Part shown: in pieces, positions 23,112-36,715 of the stretch
Layout of the letters: every line of letters begins with the position of its first letter
Numbering within the stretch: the stretch's first letter is position 1
NCBI GenBank assembly: GCA_951230915.1
Contig: OX579639.1
Location: forward strand, 18,042,001-18,106,000
Reading direction: 5' to 3'
Source of the DNA: Antitrichia curtipendula
Taxonomy: Eukaryota; Streptophyta; Bryopsida; Hypnales; Leucodontaceae
DNA length: 64,000 nucleotides
Position numbers and translations under genes: made by a program
Notes under the pieces: model-generated
Database searches by the model: none
Seen by the model: only the letters and a program-made list of their open reading frames with translations
What the model was told of the DNA's origin: nothing

Positions 23112-24795
23112 ATGGCAACTTCCCTGACTGTGTCTTCAAAATTTACCATTACTTCCTATAGATCCGAAGTTTTTGGAGATTGCGGCAATGTGAAACAGGG
23201 AAAGCATGCCAAGAAAAATGTATCATTGTCAAATTCTTTGTTAGGATCAGGAATGTCTCGACATCGCCATGTACATAATCGTGTTGAGAAGAAAGGGCCT
23301 TCTCCATGCCAGGCTCTGTTCGGATGGAATGCTCCTAATGATGAGGATGACGCGGAAGATGACTCAAGCGACGATGACTCGAATAACAACGTAACTCCCT
23401 CTTTTCCATCCTGTTGTGCTTCATGTCAGCTCGGAGCACATTCTTGCTGCTGCTTGATATCAGTATTGGATGTTGCAACACTCGGGTGTTGAGATGATTT
23501 CCAAGGTCGACCCCACAGCTGTCTTCCGGGAGTTGTACTGACCTTGATTTTGTCATAAGCAAATTGTGGTCAACTTTTAATAGAATTACCCATTTTCCGG
23601 TCCACTTCATATAAAGTTTTTTTGGCAGTCATTTGCCATACTTGACATTGCCATTTGCGCTTACACGTGATTTTTGTCTTTTCATTCAGGTAGGCTCAGA
23701 GGCTTTCCGGGAACAAATGGAACGAATGGTAAACGTCAATAACAGTGATGATGTCTCTTTTCGAGGAATAGATTTGGCTACAATCATAAGAAAGAAATAC
23801 GGGAGATCTTATGATGTGCAATTTATTAAGAAAGTGAGTACACGACCTACGCTTTTGACATGTAACAGTAAACCGTTCGCCTATAGAGTGCAATAAGTTG
23901 TGAAGTTGGATTTCTTTCGAGGACAGACAACACTCAACAGACCTAACAAACACTCCCTCTTTATTTACGCAGGAATTCATGGGGCGCCAGCTCTTAGCTA
24001 TGAACGTGATGTGGAAGTATCGCGAGCAGGTAACAAGCAATATCTAAAGTGTTCTTCCGTTTATCCGTTTCTTGTAAGTTGCAGGGGAGGTGGAGCTTTG
24101 TTTCTTAGTGGTCGATTTAGTATAATTTACTCACTATGAAGAAAAATCTCAGAACGATTCCTAGTTGCAACTTTACAAATATGTCTGTTATTGGCAACGA
24201 TACCTGCTGCTTCTAGTTGCCAGTTCTCTATCATGTTTGGAATATTCAGAAAGTGAGGTGTGATTTGAAATCACTGCTGCATCATCACGTGGCTGTACTT
24301 ACTTCGTTTCCTCTTCACCTCAGCGCTCCTTTCCTTTAACAGAGGAGGAATACCTTCTACACCTAGATGACATTGCCAACAATTTGAGATGCTGGGGAGC
24401 TGTCGGTCTTGTCCGCAACAGTCTGGAGAAGACCAAAGAACGACCCCGTATTGGCAAGGCAAGCTATTGAATCACAAATATTCCAACCTCTTTGGTCATG
24501 TCAACTGAGTCTTCTTTTATTATCACGTGATGCGTTACCATGCTGTTTCCAGTAGCCTCGCCCCGTATCGAGAGAAGGTAGAAAAACTTGTTCCAAAGGG
24601 TTCAGTATGAATAAGTTCATCAATCTTCATAACCTAAGTCCTTATAGGACGTTGGTTTATCTTCTGGTGAGAGATATTGCGTTAGTAATCCTAGCTCTGT
24701 CGGAGGCTAATACCCGACTTTCCTTGCAGGCTGTGAGCATATTCATTAACCTAGACGAATCTGGAGGAAGAGCGAGAGAGTGGATAAACAGGTGA
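23112..24795 (+). CDS. DUF3067 family protein, probably plastid-targeted
   Basis: Five coding exons: 23112-23390, 23690-23833, 23973-24029, 24324-24458 and 24730-24795. They total 681 nt and encode 226 aa. All junctions keep phase 0. The C-terminal half (about 115-226) matches the DUF3067 family of cyanobacteria and photosynthetic eukaryotes. Visible landmarks are KKYGRSYDVQF, NVMWKYREQRSFPLTEEEY, the spacing LDDIANNLRCWG, RERPR-type KERPRIGKAVSI, and GGRAREWI near the end. The N-terminus is rich in Ser and Thr with few acids (MATSLTVSSKFTITSYRS), as expected of a chloroplast transit peptide. It is followed by a basic linker and an acidic run (about residues 77-93). The ATG at 23112 is the first in the exon opened by the acceptor at 23078. 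The biochemical function of DUF3067 is not known to me. The last intron is GC-AG. Confidence 0.88.
24459..24729 (+). other. GC-AG intron in the DUF3067 gene
   Basis: The exon ends GGCAAG and the intron opens GCAAGC, closing with CCTTGCAG. No GT in the right place would join the conserved RPRIGK to AVSIF without breaking the frame. AAG/GCAAG is the usual form of the rare GC-AG class handled by the major spliceosome. Confidence 0.8.
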
Positions 24796-25470
24796 AGCTG
24801 AACAAGGGGGGCTGCAATTCAGGATTCTTTTTTCATTACACAATTGGTACTATATATTGAAGATTTGTTGGTTGTTCATCTGTGGGGATAACGATGTTTA
24901 TTACAGTTTTCCGCTCTGAGAGGTGTTCTAGGCAGTTGGAGAATCTTGTGGGGATTGATTTTCCTGAGGGCTTCTGCTTGTATGTACATGTACGTTTTGA
25001 TTAACCAGAAATCCTTCAATCTGAGGGTGAGCTTGGATATTCGGAGACTAGTGTTCTGAATTGGTTACTTGTGCTGATTGACCGCCGTTTGTCTCTTGAT
25101 ATTTTCTGCGTCGCTGGTGTTTCTACCATGTTTTCAGAGTGGTGAGCCTCCTTTTCTCAGTGTGGTGTCCTTATACGTGTCTATTTGTTGATGCGGTGAT
25201 ATAACCTTCGAATCTTGCTTCTGGGGAAATGACTCCACCTAACCTCGAAGAAACTCGTCATCTGGACGCTGCTCTTCAGTGACGAATCGATACCAGTACT
25301 TTTGTGGCCAGGGGTAGGGATCCGCCCCTCTAGACCATATATTTTGAAATGCCAACAGCGGAATGAAAAAACTTTGGGCAAAATTAGATGCAGGGAAAGG
25401 AAGGATCCTGTCAACAATATGGATCTGAATAAGCGAAATCTCCGCGCTCTGCTGGCGAATGACGGTCATT
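24796..25470 (+). other. 3' flank of the DUF3067 gene
   Basis: Moderate-GC sequence that probably holds the 3' untranslated region. Open frames at 25.2-25.5 kb run into the next miniature element and are not supported as genes. Confidence 0.4.
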
Positions 25471-25475
25471 GTGAG

Positions 25476-25664
25476 GGTCGGGGTGAATTGACCCCCTCAC
25501 TCGTCCCCCCAAAGTCATTCCAGGGGTGCATGTACAAAAAAGATCCCCTATTTTGTGCTGATTGCAAATATGAACTCACAATTTGCAAATTTTATCATGC
25601 ATGGGAAATAAAAAAATTCAGCGTTTTCCATTGGGGACAAGCGAGGGGGGGCAATTCACCCGGC
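25476..25664. mobile_element. GC-ended MITE, third full copy
   Basis: Starts GGTCGGGGTGAATTGACC and ends GGGGGCAATTCACCCGGC, the inverted form. CATTGTGAG precedes it and AATTGTGAA follows, a 9-bp target repeat with two mismatches. Internal text (CCCTATTTTGTGC, GATTGCAAATATGAA) is that of the 9.7-kb copies. A short open frame across it is a by-product. Confidence 0.65.
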
Positions 25665-25679
25665 AATTGTGAAGAAGTT

Positions 25680-27140
25680 GGGAATAGTTGTTTTCAGAAA
25701 AAGAAATGAACATTGACTTGAAACAAAGACACATTTGTGCTTTTCACATTGAGATCTTCCTTTGATCACGTATGTAAATAATAATTCATGAAGTACACCC
25801 CACCATTTTAGATTGGTTTAGCCCCCATGGATTTAATTTTTTAATCAATTCAAATATTGTAGGTGTAAAGTAAGAGACATTAAGTTGGAAGTTGATCATG
25901 AATTCATCCAATTTTGGAAGTTCTATACATAGCAAATAAAGTATATCTCATTAGATTAGATGTAATCCTCGTAGATTCAAATGTACTTTTTATAAAATTA
26001 TAAAACCCACTTATAGTATTAGAGTCTCTATTAATCCATTTTTAGATGGAAAGAAGAAGAGTTGAACAATATGGAGCATATGATTTGAGTTTAGATGCAA
26101 AGTACATCCATTTTTTTGTGATTTGGTACTAGTATTGCTGTATAAAAATTGGATCTTATTACCACAATTGTTTTTGTAATGATACTTGCCATCAAATTAC
26201 TTACCACGGTCAATTTCAAAAGTACTCATTTTTCAATATTGGTTTAAAAATCATCAATAATATTTTAATTTTGATCCTTTCCTTTAATCCCTAAGCACTC
26301 AAGCAACTATTTCTTGGTTGCTATCCGGCAATTTTGGGCAACATTTTCAGGCAAAAAGAAAACTTTTTTTATTATTTATAAAAAATAAAAAATAAAAAAT
26401 ATTGAATGGTCTTTCAATCAATATTTATATTCAAAACTATGATTGCTACGGTCAAACAAAAATTATAAGAGAACTAGCACAAAGTGTTTAGAAATGGATA
26501 TTGTTGAAAAACTTACTATTTGAAAAAAGTGTTAATGTTCTCATTACTAGATCTTATGCATTTTTTCGCAAATCAATAGAAACCACAATTTTGACCAATA
26601 AAAAAAATTCAAATGGTAAAGATAGAAATTATATTTTTGATAAATTTTTGAAGTTATATCTTCAAAATTCATTTGAAGAGAATCTAAAAATAATTTTGAA
26701 ATTTTGACTATATGCAAGATACTTTCTAATTTGCATGCTTCACATTATCTTCTTGGATGCAAACTCTTCAAAATGTTATAAAACTTATATTTTATAACAC
26801 ATTTGTGTTTTGTCCAAATCCCTTAGGTTTTTAGGAGTCAAAAGACAAGGATATAGTGATCTACCTATATATCAATGCATTACTTGGAAGATATATGTTG
26901 GTTAATTTTACAAATTGATTTGACCAATCACTTTGGCTTAGAGGGTAGTTTTGATTTCAAGTAGGAACTTAATTAAATAGGTGAACTTTTTGATTGAGTA
27001 GGTGAACTTTAAATCAAAGATAGACTACTTGTGAAGAGTAAAAATGGAAAAAAAAGGCCCAAATTAAGACCTATACATCTTCTAAATAATTTCCCTTTCA
27101 GATATTGAAGATTAACCATTACAAATCATGTAGTATGAAC
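25680..27140. other. AT-rich intergenic region, nothing recognised
   Basis: No exon chain, RNA gene or paired termini seen. A TTAATCCCTAAGCACTC word near 26.29 kb resembles a TTAA-element end but has no partner. Confidence 0.45.
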
Positions 27141-28059
27141 AAACTAAAATTGACAAAATGTATTATTCATTTGACAATCTTAATGATTAATTATATGCTT
27201 TTTAATCCACCTTTGGTAACCCTTTTTTCCTTTGATCACATTATGTGTCTATAGATGGTAGTCCTACCATTGTCAATATTGCTCTATTCCATTTTTTTGG
27301 ACAAGTTCATTGCACATACCATGTGCCTCTTTGTTTTATATTACTCCTCAAGTTCATTCAATTAGTTCAACCCCTTCATACAAATTTAATTAAATTTGGA
27401 TGAATATGGTCCAATCCTTTGCAAATATTTGGATGAAAGTTAAATAAAAGCTAATAAAATTGAATAAAAATTGTATAATAACCACACTATTTGCAATTTA
27501 GTATCAAAATAGTAAAATTCACCTTGCAAATTCACATAATTTTTATATAATTGTGAATTGGTATTACTACTACATGGTGCACTATGTGATTTAAACTCTA
27601 TCAATAATAATGTGAATTTCCATATTATTGCACCTTGTAAATTTGCATAATTCCTATCTACTTGTAAGTTAATGTTATTAATATATAGTGCACTAACTTG
27701 AATATTTTGTTGTTTCAAAATATTATTGCCCTTCGTCCAAGGGTCTCTTATCTTAAAACAACATATCCAAACCCAAGGAGTTCGATTTTCAAAGAATCTT
27801 TACGAAACTCCACTAAAGTACTACATATGAACTTCTTTAGTATCATTATCTTATCTTCACAAGACATATCTATCAATCTAAATCTTAGAATTTAGATGAA
27901 TCACAATTTGAACTTGTAATTCTTGCATTGAAAATTTTCATAAAATTTTTGAATAGTCACTTTCAAGTTGCCTAAGGCCTAGAACAAGGCAGAAAGTCAT
28001 TATTGATTGGTCATTTGAACAAGCTTCATGATACCCATTTATGAAAGGATTCTGAAATT

Positions 28060-29076
28060 CAAGTGCGGGCAGACCTCCCAAGACCTCAAGTGTCTTTTTA
28101 GGGCTAAAAGAATGAGGTCAAAAAAACTGTAAAATCTCGTAATTGATGAGACCAAAAAGGATGTGATATAACAGAATGTGTTAAAAGAATCAAGGACGTG
28201 AGCCAGAATGAGAGCCACATTCAATGCACCTGCCAGACGTCCCAAACAAGTAGCTGCATCCCTCGTCTCCTTCGCCCTCAGACCTGCAGCCATGTGTTCA
28301 CCATAATCTTCAACAGTGTAAGTGTGGGATCTCACAATCCCACTCGGTCCAACTGGCACCGCTGTCCATTTTTGAAGCATCTCTCGTTGGCTCCACTTGT
28401 AGTTGAACAGAGCAAACATACTTTGAAAAAGAATAATGCTGTAGTGAGCAAGTCCCCTTCTCATTCCACAAGTCCAGACCTTGGTAGTGCCAAAGGAGAC
28501 GACGCAATTCAGAGTCTCATTCCAAAAGTCTAGTCTTCGGTGCGAGAATTAGGAGTGCCTGCAGAAGAACGAGGAGAGTTCAAAACTTCTGTTCCAAAAT
28601 TACACAAGGGGGCTGCTGATTTGGAGCAAGAAGAGCCGCGCTGTGTGCAACTTGGTATCAAATCGTGGGGAAGGAGTTTGCAAGGTATGGCACACCCCAG
28701 TGATCATTCTGAATTGAAAAAGCAACACTCCATCCTGCACGGCTAAAGTGGCAAGCTCTTCGATCTTTTATTGAGATCTGAATATTTGGTTGATTAAGTG
28801 GGTTAGTCCTTGTCATGAGAGCTGTGATCCCTTGATTGGTTTTGAAGGATAGGGTGTTCTTATTGAGCTCAAATCAATTGCTTAATTTGAATGGTAAGAG
28901 CGCATGTTTCAAGCACCAGAGGAGTACATTTCAGGGAGAGGGGGGTTCTTCTAAGCAGCGCTTGTCCCGGTTTGAATTCCTCTGAAATCTTACTTTCATG
29001 CAGGTCCAGGAGCCGGTGAAATTACCTTAGAAGAAGAATTGCAGTCCATTCTCCGTCGATTGCTGATTCTGCAACC
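28060..29076 (+). promoter_or_regulatory. TauD copy A 5' flank with a probable UTR intron
   Basis: The block is kept in copy B (41.62-42.79 kb). A donor, CAAG/GTATGG at 28685, and an acceptor, TTTCATGCAG at 29003, are present in both copies just before the ATG, which suggests a 5'UTR intron. A 141-aa minus-strand frame here is not conserved in frame in copy B and is rejected as a gene. Confidence 0.45.
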
Positions 29077-30443
29077 ATGGCACTGCAAATCACTCCTCTC
29101 ACGAAAGCCTTCGGCGCCATAGTGGACGGCATATCACTAGCGGACCAACTGCAGCCAGACCAAGAAAAAGCCATCAACGACGCCTTGCTCCAGTACCAGG
29201 TAAGAAAAGTGGGCAATTCTCTGTTGAAATGGAAAAAAACGTGTGCAGCAGTACACAACCAGTGTCAAAAAGACCAGGACTAGCAAAATGAGCGCTTGCT
29301 CACTTCATTTACGCAATTTGAAAACTTGGCTATGGTGTTCAGGTGCTCTTCTTCCGCAACCAGTCGATCACTCCCAAGCAACAACACGACTTCGCCAAGC
29401 GCTTCGGCGACTTACACATCCATCCCCTCTACCCAAACTTCGGCCCTGAGCTTGAGGAAATCATGATCCTAGACGCCGACGGAGGTCACCCCGCGGACAA
29501 CGATCGCTGGCACACGGATGTCACCTTCATCGAGACTCCGCCCATGGCCTGCATCCTCAGCGGCAAGCTCATCCCGCCCGTGGGAGGGGATACCATATTC
29601 GCCAGCGGCATCGCAGCCTTTGAAGCACTCTCGAAGCCCTTGCAGGTACTGCACAAATCGCTAGAACAGATCATTCTTGGCTAATGGAGAGCGAAAACAG
29701 CAGCCAATACAGTAGGATTTGCTACATGATTTTGTCAAAATGAGCGAAAGGTGTACCAATTGCTACAATCTACACAATCGTACTTACAGAATCGTATATA
29801 CAGAATCGGCGAATTTTGCTCATTTTGTACATTTTGAAAATATATAAAGAGCATCATTGATTGTCAGCTGCATTACCAGAAAGGGAAATAATTCGTAAAA
29901 ATTCAGGATTCAGGAAGGAATTCCCGGTACCTTACTCTAACTAAATCAATCGAATGGCATGAATACTAAGGAACGCAATAGTGTACATATACATTCGTAC
30001 CTTGTTGCTAATCCACAATTTTGCAGGAATTCCTCCTCAGGCTCCACGCGGAGCACAGCTTCGTCAAGCGATTCTCCGCACCGCGTTACCACTTCTCCGG
30101 TCGGGGCGACCCCACGTCCCTCTGGCAAAACGGCGTGAAGAAGAACCCTCCCGTGGTCCACCCTCTGATTCGTACCCACCCCGTGAGTGGACGGAAGGCG
30201 CTGTTCGTGAGCGAGGCCTTCCTGACTCGGATCGTGGACGTGACGAAAGCCGAGAGCGAGGCTTTGCTCGCGTTCCTATTCGCGCATGCGACCAAGCCGG
30301 AGTTCACATTGCGGTGGAAGTGGCAGAAGGACGACGTTGCGTTTTGGGATAACCGGGTCACGCAGCACTACGGAGTGGCAGATTACCTCCCGCACCGAAG
30401 GGTCATGAACCGCGCCACGATTCTCGGGGACAAACCATTCTAA
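29077..30443 (+). CDS. tauD-like: TauD-like taurine/2-oxoglutarate dioxygenase, copy A
   Basis: Fe(II)/2-oxoglutarate dioxygenase that in bacteria hydroxylates taurine and releases sulfite. Exons 29077-29199, 29343-29645 and 30027-30443 (phase 0, GT-AG) give 280 aa, close to the 283 of Escherichia coli TauD. WHTDVTFIETPP supplies the metal ligands H98 and D100, and WDNRVTQHY the second His (H256). R267 and R271 before ATILGDKPF match the arginines that hold 2-oxoglutarate and sulfonate. H68 and N94 match substrate contacts, so taurine-type specificity is likely. Similarity to the bacterial enzyme runs the whole length and ends at the same DKPF motif. No targeting peptide is visible, so a cytosolic place is expected. 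The introns show it is a resident nuclear gene, and a bacterial origin by transfer is inference. A near-identical paralogue lies 13.7 kb downstream. Confidence 0.93.
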
Positions 30444-30449
30444 GAGGAG

Positions 30450-31090
30450 AGGGAAGCGAGACCTTGAAGGCGTCCGAAAACAAACCCTAATTTCGGGTGA
30501 TGGCGCTTTCGTGGGCAGATTTCAGCAATCCCTGAAGGCGTCCCAGAAAAAACCCTAATTTCGGAGTTAGGCGCTTTGTAGGTCAGACTGTTGCAATCTC
30601 AGAGGCTTGCGACTACAAAACCCTAATTTCTGGCGTTTCGGAGAGAAGAGAAGCATTTATATTACAGACTACTGCAATGTTGGAGGCTCGAGACTACAAG
30701 CCCTAATTTATGGCATTTGGGAGACAAGCCAAGCATTATATAATAGACAACTGGAGCCTTGGAGGCTTGCGAATACAAATCCTAACTTCTGGCATTTCGG
30801 AGAGAAGACGAGAATTTATAGAACAGACTGCTGCATTTCCGAGAAAACGAACCCCAATTTCAGACAAGGCGCTCTCTGTCTAGGACAAACTACTGGTCTA
30901 CTGCAATCTTCAGAGGCTTGTGAATTCAAACCCTAATTTTCGGTATGTCAGAGACAAGACAAGGCTTCAATGGACACACTGCACTGCTGTGAAAACACGA
31001 AAACAAACCCTAATTTCGGGCATGTAGGAGACGAGCCTTTCTGGGACGAACTACAGCAATGCCGAAGGCTGTCGAAACCAAACCCTAATT
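30450..31090 (+). repeat. Telobox minisatellite behind TauD copy A, about nine units
   Basis: AAACCCTAATTTC-like words recur near 30.48, 30.55, 30.62, 30.70, 30.78, 30.85, 30.93, 31.01 and 31.08 kb, a period of about 65-80 bp. Between them lie diverged GGCATTTCGGAGACAAG and CAGACTGCTGCAATC words. The array starts within about 40 bp of the stop codon, so it probably lies in the 3' untranslated region. Confidence 0.8.
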
Positions 31091-34000
31091 GAATGTGTGA
31101 GATTCTCGGTGAAGAAGGTTCAATTAGCATTAGCTTTAAAAGTATGAGCGCTCTTTTAAGTATAATCGTTCAAAATCCTATATGGACCAAAGTGTTGATT
31201 TTCTTACCACATTAGCCTAATTGAATGTTCCTTGAAGATGTCACAAATGTTTTTGGAATGTAAATAATCATTTCTACTCAATAGTAGGATTGGCCGGCTT
31301 TATGAAGAAGCTTTTAATTTCTTTTACAAAAATGTAAAGCAAAGGTTGTAGTTTCATTGTATGTCCGCAAAGTTTATAATATAAACAAACTTTGTCACTT
31401 GATATAGAAGTGCCATAATTCTATTTCATTGCACTTATGAACCTATTTGCATCCAAGGATTATTCATTTAGTCATTTGAAAATGTGTATTTTTGTAGTAA
31501 TTTATTAATTTCATTCATTGTGAAAGCTAGAATGATTGCCAAGTATTCCCTCAATTTTTTTTGTATTATTTTTCAATAAACTTTTGCTAACAAGAGAATC
31601 TTTGCTCTTATGAATAGAAGTTGTATATTAAAGGTAAAAATTAAGAGGATTCAATTGTAAGAACGACTAGCAATAAGGTGTAGCTACCTTAAAATTTATT
31701 TTCATTTGCTGAAAAATCTTTAGTCCTTACTGGTAGGATTTTAGATATAAACTTATTAAACACATGTATAGTAGTAGACTTCTTCGTAATTGCCCAAAAT
31801 CTTCTTTTGGGCCTTGCAAAAAAAAAAGGACAAATGCACTTCACAAGATTACAATTGTATAAAAAAATATCCATTTTGGTGGCGCTTCTTTAGATTCATT
31901 CTTTAAGCCAAATTGGCTACATGCTTAAAAAAATTTTAATCATTTGGAATTATACAACATCTAGGAAAAAAAATAGTAAGTAGAAAGAAGTAGAAAATGA
32001 TTCAAAATACTAAATTGTTAAGAACTCAATTATGGAAATGAAAAATGTCAATTTCAATAGTTGTAATGTTGTAATATACAATCTACATCCTATGAATTTA
32101 TTATTTTCAGAAAGTATTGAAAATTGAGTTGAACAAAGGACTTCAAAGTTTATTTTAGAGTAGAGAATCCATACCTACTTGCAAAGCTAAAACTCCTCAT
32201 AACTTTCATCTCATTAATTAAAATGGAATGATTAAAAGCTTTCCACATATATATAATTCTAAAAAATAATTTCTAATTTTTGTTTCTGAAAAAAATGATT
32301 TTTTTAATCTACCCAAATTGCCATGTTTAAAAAAAATTACATATCATACAATAATGTTTTAATTATGTTGTCAAAGTTATGAAAGTTATCAAAAGAAAAA
32401 ACTTGTCCACATGTTTTCTGAAAATTTCAAAGAAAAAAATAAAAAATCCACTCATAATGAGTTGCCTAAAATTGCTATATTACAAAAAAAGAAAAAGAAA
32501 GAAAGAATGGTCTTTTAGAGGTTAACATTTTGAACTTAAAGAAAAAAAATTCTTGAAAAAATCACAAATATCCAATCTACAACAAATTTTAGAAGGACTT
32601 ATTAATTTTTTACTTCAAATTTTATTGAAAAATATTAGTGTATAAAGTAGTTGATTTTATTGTATGACTATAGATCATATCTTATAACTATTGTTTGAGA
32701 GTTATCATTAAATTATTATTCTAAGTTGCATTTTTTAGTATATCTTCACAATTTAGGAAATTTGGACTACCCCCTTATCCTTAAGGGGTTAAACTTGTTT
32801 GGAGTGATTTCCTCAAGTATGGACCTATTAGTGTGGATGCAAAAAAATTGTCACCTACAAAACTACTCATAGCATTGTATGTATAAAGTAACAACACTAT
32901 AAATGTAATTTTTCTTAATATATTTACACACATAAATTTGCAACGCTTCAAAAATTAACAATTTATTCATTTGTTTTTTCAAAAATACATGCAAAAAAAA
33001 TCTAAAATTCCTTTTAGACTTCAAATAAGATTCAATAAAAATTTATACAATTTAATAATAAAACCAAATCGAACAATTTAAGGTGTAATTATCTTACTAA
33101 TTAGCAAAGATTCACATGACACTATTGTTAGATCCAATTTTATAAGAAAATATTCCTTTGTGTGACTCAAATAAGCAAAGACACTTCATTTTTTTAGTGA
33201 AGAATATGTATTTTTAAATATCTAGATTTTCTTCAATTTAATAAGGACTATTCTACAACTAGAAAATAATACTTTATAATATTACTAAAAAATATTTGTT
33301 TTTGAAAATGAATACAATTTAACAATGTCAGAGTTTACTCCGTACATATTGATTTAAAATAAAGTGAAATTTGGTATAATATTGTCAAACATATTAATGG
33401 AATAACTCAAATTTTCTATAAGTAATTTTCAAAAAATGAATACACTATTATTATCAAATTAATCCCTATAGATTGATGATTATATTTCACTAATAAAACA
33501 TATCAAAATTGAAATTTTTAGTTCATAAATCTGTAGAAGAAAACATTCACTTTTTCAAATTCAATCATAGGATCTTAGGTTAGACTTGTATGGAAAATTT
33601 CAAAAAATTCAACCATGTAGATTGTAAGATATTAGTATTCAAAGAAAAATGAAAAATTTCTTGTTGTACCTTAGTGTTCTAGGTTTTTAGACTTTGAATC
33701 TTGTTAACTTGTTTTTTTCGCACCACAATTTTGGAAATATAATTTTTTACAGTAGAGGATTGAGTTGAAAATCTAGGATGAAATTTTTTCAAAAAATTCA
33801 AATTAATTTCTATTCTTTATGAAATTGTTTAAGAAGAAATAAGTATAATTTGTTAGAAAAAATTATATCATTAGTAATTCTAAATTGGAATTAAATATAT
33901 CAATCCTAACATTGAGATTGTTGTAGTAGGTAACCAACATCCTATGAACATGTTTGTTTTGAAAGATTGTGAAAATTGACAAGTCATTTTTTATAAGTTC

Positions 34001-35684
34001 TTCCTATAACTTGATTTTTAAGGAGATGCCTTAATTGCATGCTAAGCAAGACTCTTTATAACTTTCACATCACTAATAGAAATAAAATAAATCAAAGCTT
34101 TACATATAGATATAAATGAATTTTTTCTTAATTAATATTTTTATTCAAGTTTTTGTAAGTCTTTTTGTTTTTTGAGCAAAAGCATTTTGTACTTAGGAGG
34201 TCATAACTTTTTTTTATCACAAGCACTAATTAAAATTTAAAAAAATATTTATCTCCAAAGCTATTATATTCTTTAACTTTGATAATAGATTCAAATATAA
34301 TATAAAAAAATTTGACATAATAGGGATCCACACAAATTTTAGAATATTTGATAGATTAACAATTTTATTTTTGGGTTGCCTTGTCTTACATTGTTCTTTT
34401 GCACTTTGTAAAATTGGTGTCAAAATAGGTGAATACTGTATTTAAAATTCATTCATAAACTATAATTTATTATAATCTAAAATCACAAAATAATTATAAG
34501 TAATAAAATCCACTTAATTTGATAGAAAACTTTGATATGCATTGGAAGAACAATGTCAAAATAATTATTGAAAATGAAGCCAACAAATTCACTTAAAAAA
34601 ATAGTGAACTAGTATTAATAATTTTGAAAATTTGAAAATTCAATAAATAATTAAATGGTAAAAATAAAAATGAAGCAATTATTAAGCATGTTAGAAAGAA
34701 TCATCTACCATGAAAAAACATCTAAAATAATAATTCAAATGGTCTTCTAAGCAACTTATATTCTTCATGATAATAAATAAATAAAATATTTGTATGAATC
34801 CTTAATACATCTTCCTACTATTGCTGAACAATGTTATTGATAAATTAAAGATATGTTTTAAGGCTTCATACTTCATATTGAATAGTTATTTTAAATGAAT
34901 TTTTTCATTTTAACCTATAAAATCCTAAATATTCTGTCAAGGGACATTTGAAAGTTGAATAAAGTATTTATGATTTCAATCTTTGACATGACTTTCTTTC
35001 TAAAGAAAAAACAATAAATTATCATTATATAAATAAAATTTGTAATTATATTGGTGACTAGGAGAAAAAGCTATGCCATCCAAACTAATAATAATTGAGC
35101 CTAAGCAACAATTAAAAGACAAAAAACTTGAATTTTCAAATTTTAAATTGTTTGTCTTACAAATTATATTTTTATCTATGTAAAAGGATTTGATTTTTTT
35201 AATTTGGATTAGTGATAAGAAAGTCTTCAATTCTTCTTTACACAACTTCTTTGATGAAGTTTTCCAACAAAAATGATAATTATATTTGAAAATTATTTAT
35301 ATTTTAAATGATGAAAGGATATTTGTTTGTGTCAATAAAAAGTTACAGTACAATTATCAATTCAAGAATTCCAAACATCTCTTACTTTAATCTCATTACT
35401 AAAGCTCATCACTCAAATTGTCAATTTTCATCATTTAAAAATAAATAAAAACAAATTTGCAATTAGCATCTCAAAATATCATATTTTGAAGAATAAAATT
35501 TTATTTTCACTTCACATCTTTTCTATAGACTGTTGGGTTAATAACACACTTTTATAGATGAAGTTTTTTCAAAGAACCTTCAAAACTTATTATCACAGTA
35601 TAATTAGATTTTGGAAACTGAAGACCTTTCAACAATTTACAATCCAATTTCTTTTACTGTGACAAAGACGGGTTTAATTTGTAT

Positions 35685-35815
35685 CCTATCATGCCCTATC
35701 ATATTATATTCCATCTTATCCTATTATATTCTATCTTATCCTATTATATTCTACCTATCCTATCTATTATATCTTATCCTATTCTATTCTACCATATTTT
35801 ATCCTACCATTGCAC
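35685..35815 (+). repeat. TATCCTATTATATTC-type short tandem repeat
   Basis: A run of diverged TATCCTAT and TATTATATTC words, about 130 bp, with period near 20-22 bp in its cleanest part. It creates a spurious Leu/Ile/Tyr/Ser-rich open frame. Confidence 0.75.
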
Positions 35816-36558
35816 CAAAGTGTTATCCACAGTTTGAATGTAAGGTCTTGTATTCTTGTTGGTAGGATTTTTTTCTAACTATGTAAGTAAGAGCAAGCTA
35901 CTTCACATCCTCATTTGTCTCTTTGTTCTTTATTGCAAAGCTAGGTATTTTGCTCTTTTATTGAATACTAGTGATTGCAAGGTTAGCTCTTCCTCTATTT
36001 CTCTGTCTACTTTACAACTGGTAAGCTTCCTTCTTGTTCATTTTGATTCTCTTTTCATGAAGTTGTCTTCATTTTTGTAGCACATTGTGATTAATTCATA
36101 TAGATCTTTTATAATAAACCTTGATCATTTTCTATCTTTTTGGATTATTCTTTATGTTGCACACACTTTGATAAATAAAATTCTTGTGGATTATATTTAA
36201 TAGTATTGAACCTTATTAACATTCCTCTATAATCACACTTTTTGTTGCATCTTGGCACCGTGATTTGGATTGTTTTTTTGTATGTGTGACTATCTTCATG
36301 GATTATGTGTTTGTTATACCTTAGAAGGATGCTTTATGATTGTCTTTTCATTGTGTTACACCTTGATAGCACCGGATGATTAAATATGTCTTTTGTGATG
36401 CTCTTTCAACACACTTTACACATCACACAAAGCTTGTGAAGTTGAAGTTGAACTAACTAATTTAATATACTTGTTGCAAGTACATATACAAATCATCATG
36501 TTTAAGATGAGAGGCTTCTAATTTTTGCGGCGCTTGTATTTACCATTCTTGGAGAAGG

Positions 36559-36715
36559 ACGCTTAGTTCCAACTCCATGCTAGGATTTGCCCAACCTTGG
36601 ACTAGATTGCAATCCCCACAATCCCATTCAAGCACGTCTAGTTCCAACTCCATGTTGGAACCTACCCAACCCAAGGCCAGATTGCAATCCCCACAATCCC
36701 CATTCCAACAACTAT
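36559..36715. repeat. Two 75-bp direct repeats
   Basis: CTTAGTTCCAACTCCATG, then CCCAACCTTGGACTAGATTG and AATCCCCACAATCCC, run twice in order with about 75 bp spacing. The open frame across it is an artefact of the repeat. Confidence 0.7.

Noticed and set aside
28039..28464. 141-aa minus-strand frame upstream of TauD copy A
   Set aside because: The duplicate in copy B does not keep the frame, and the region fits a TauD 5' flank with a UTR intron.
35611..36080. Leu/Ile/Tyr-rich frames
   Set aside because: They are produced by the TATCCTATTATATTC-type short tandem repeat.
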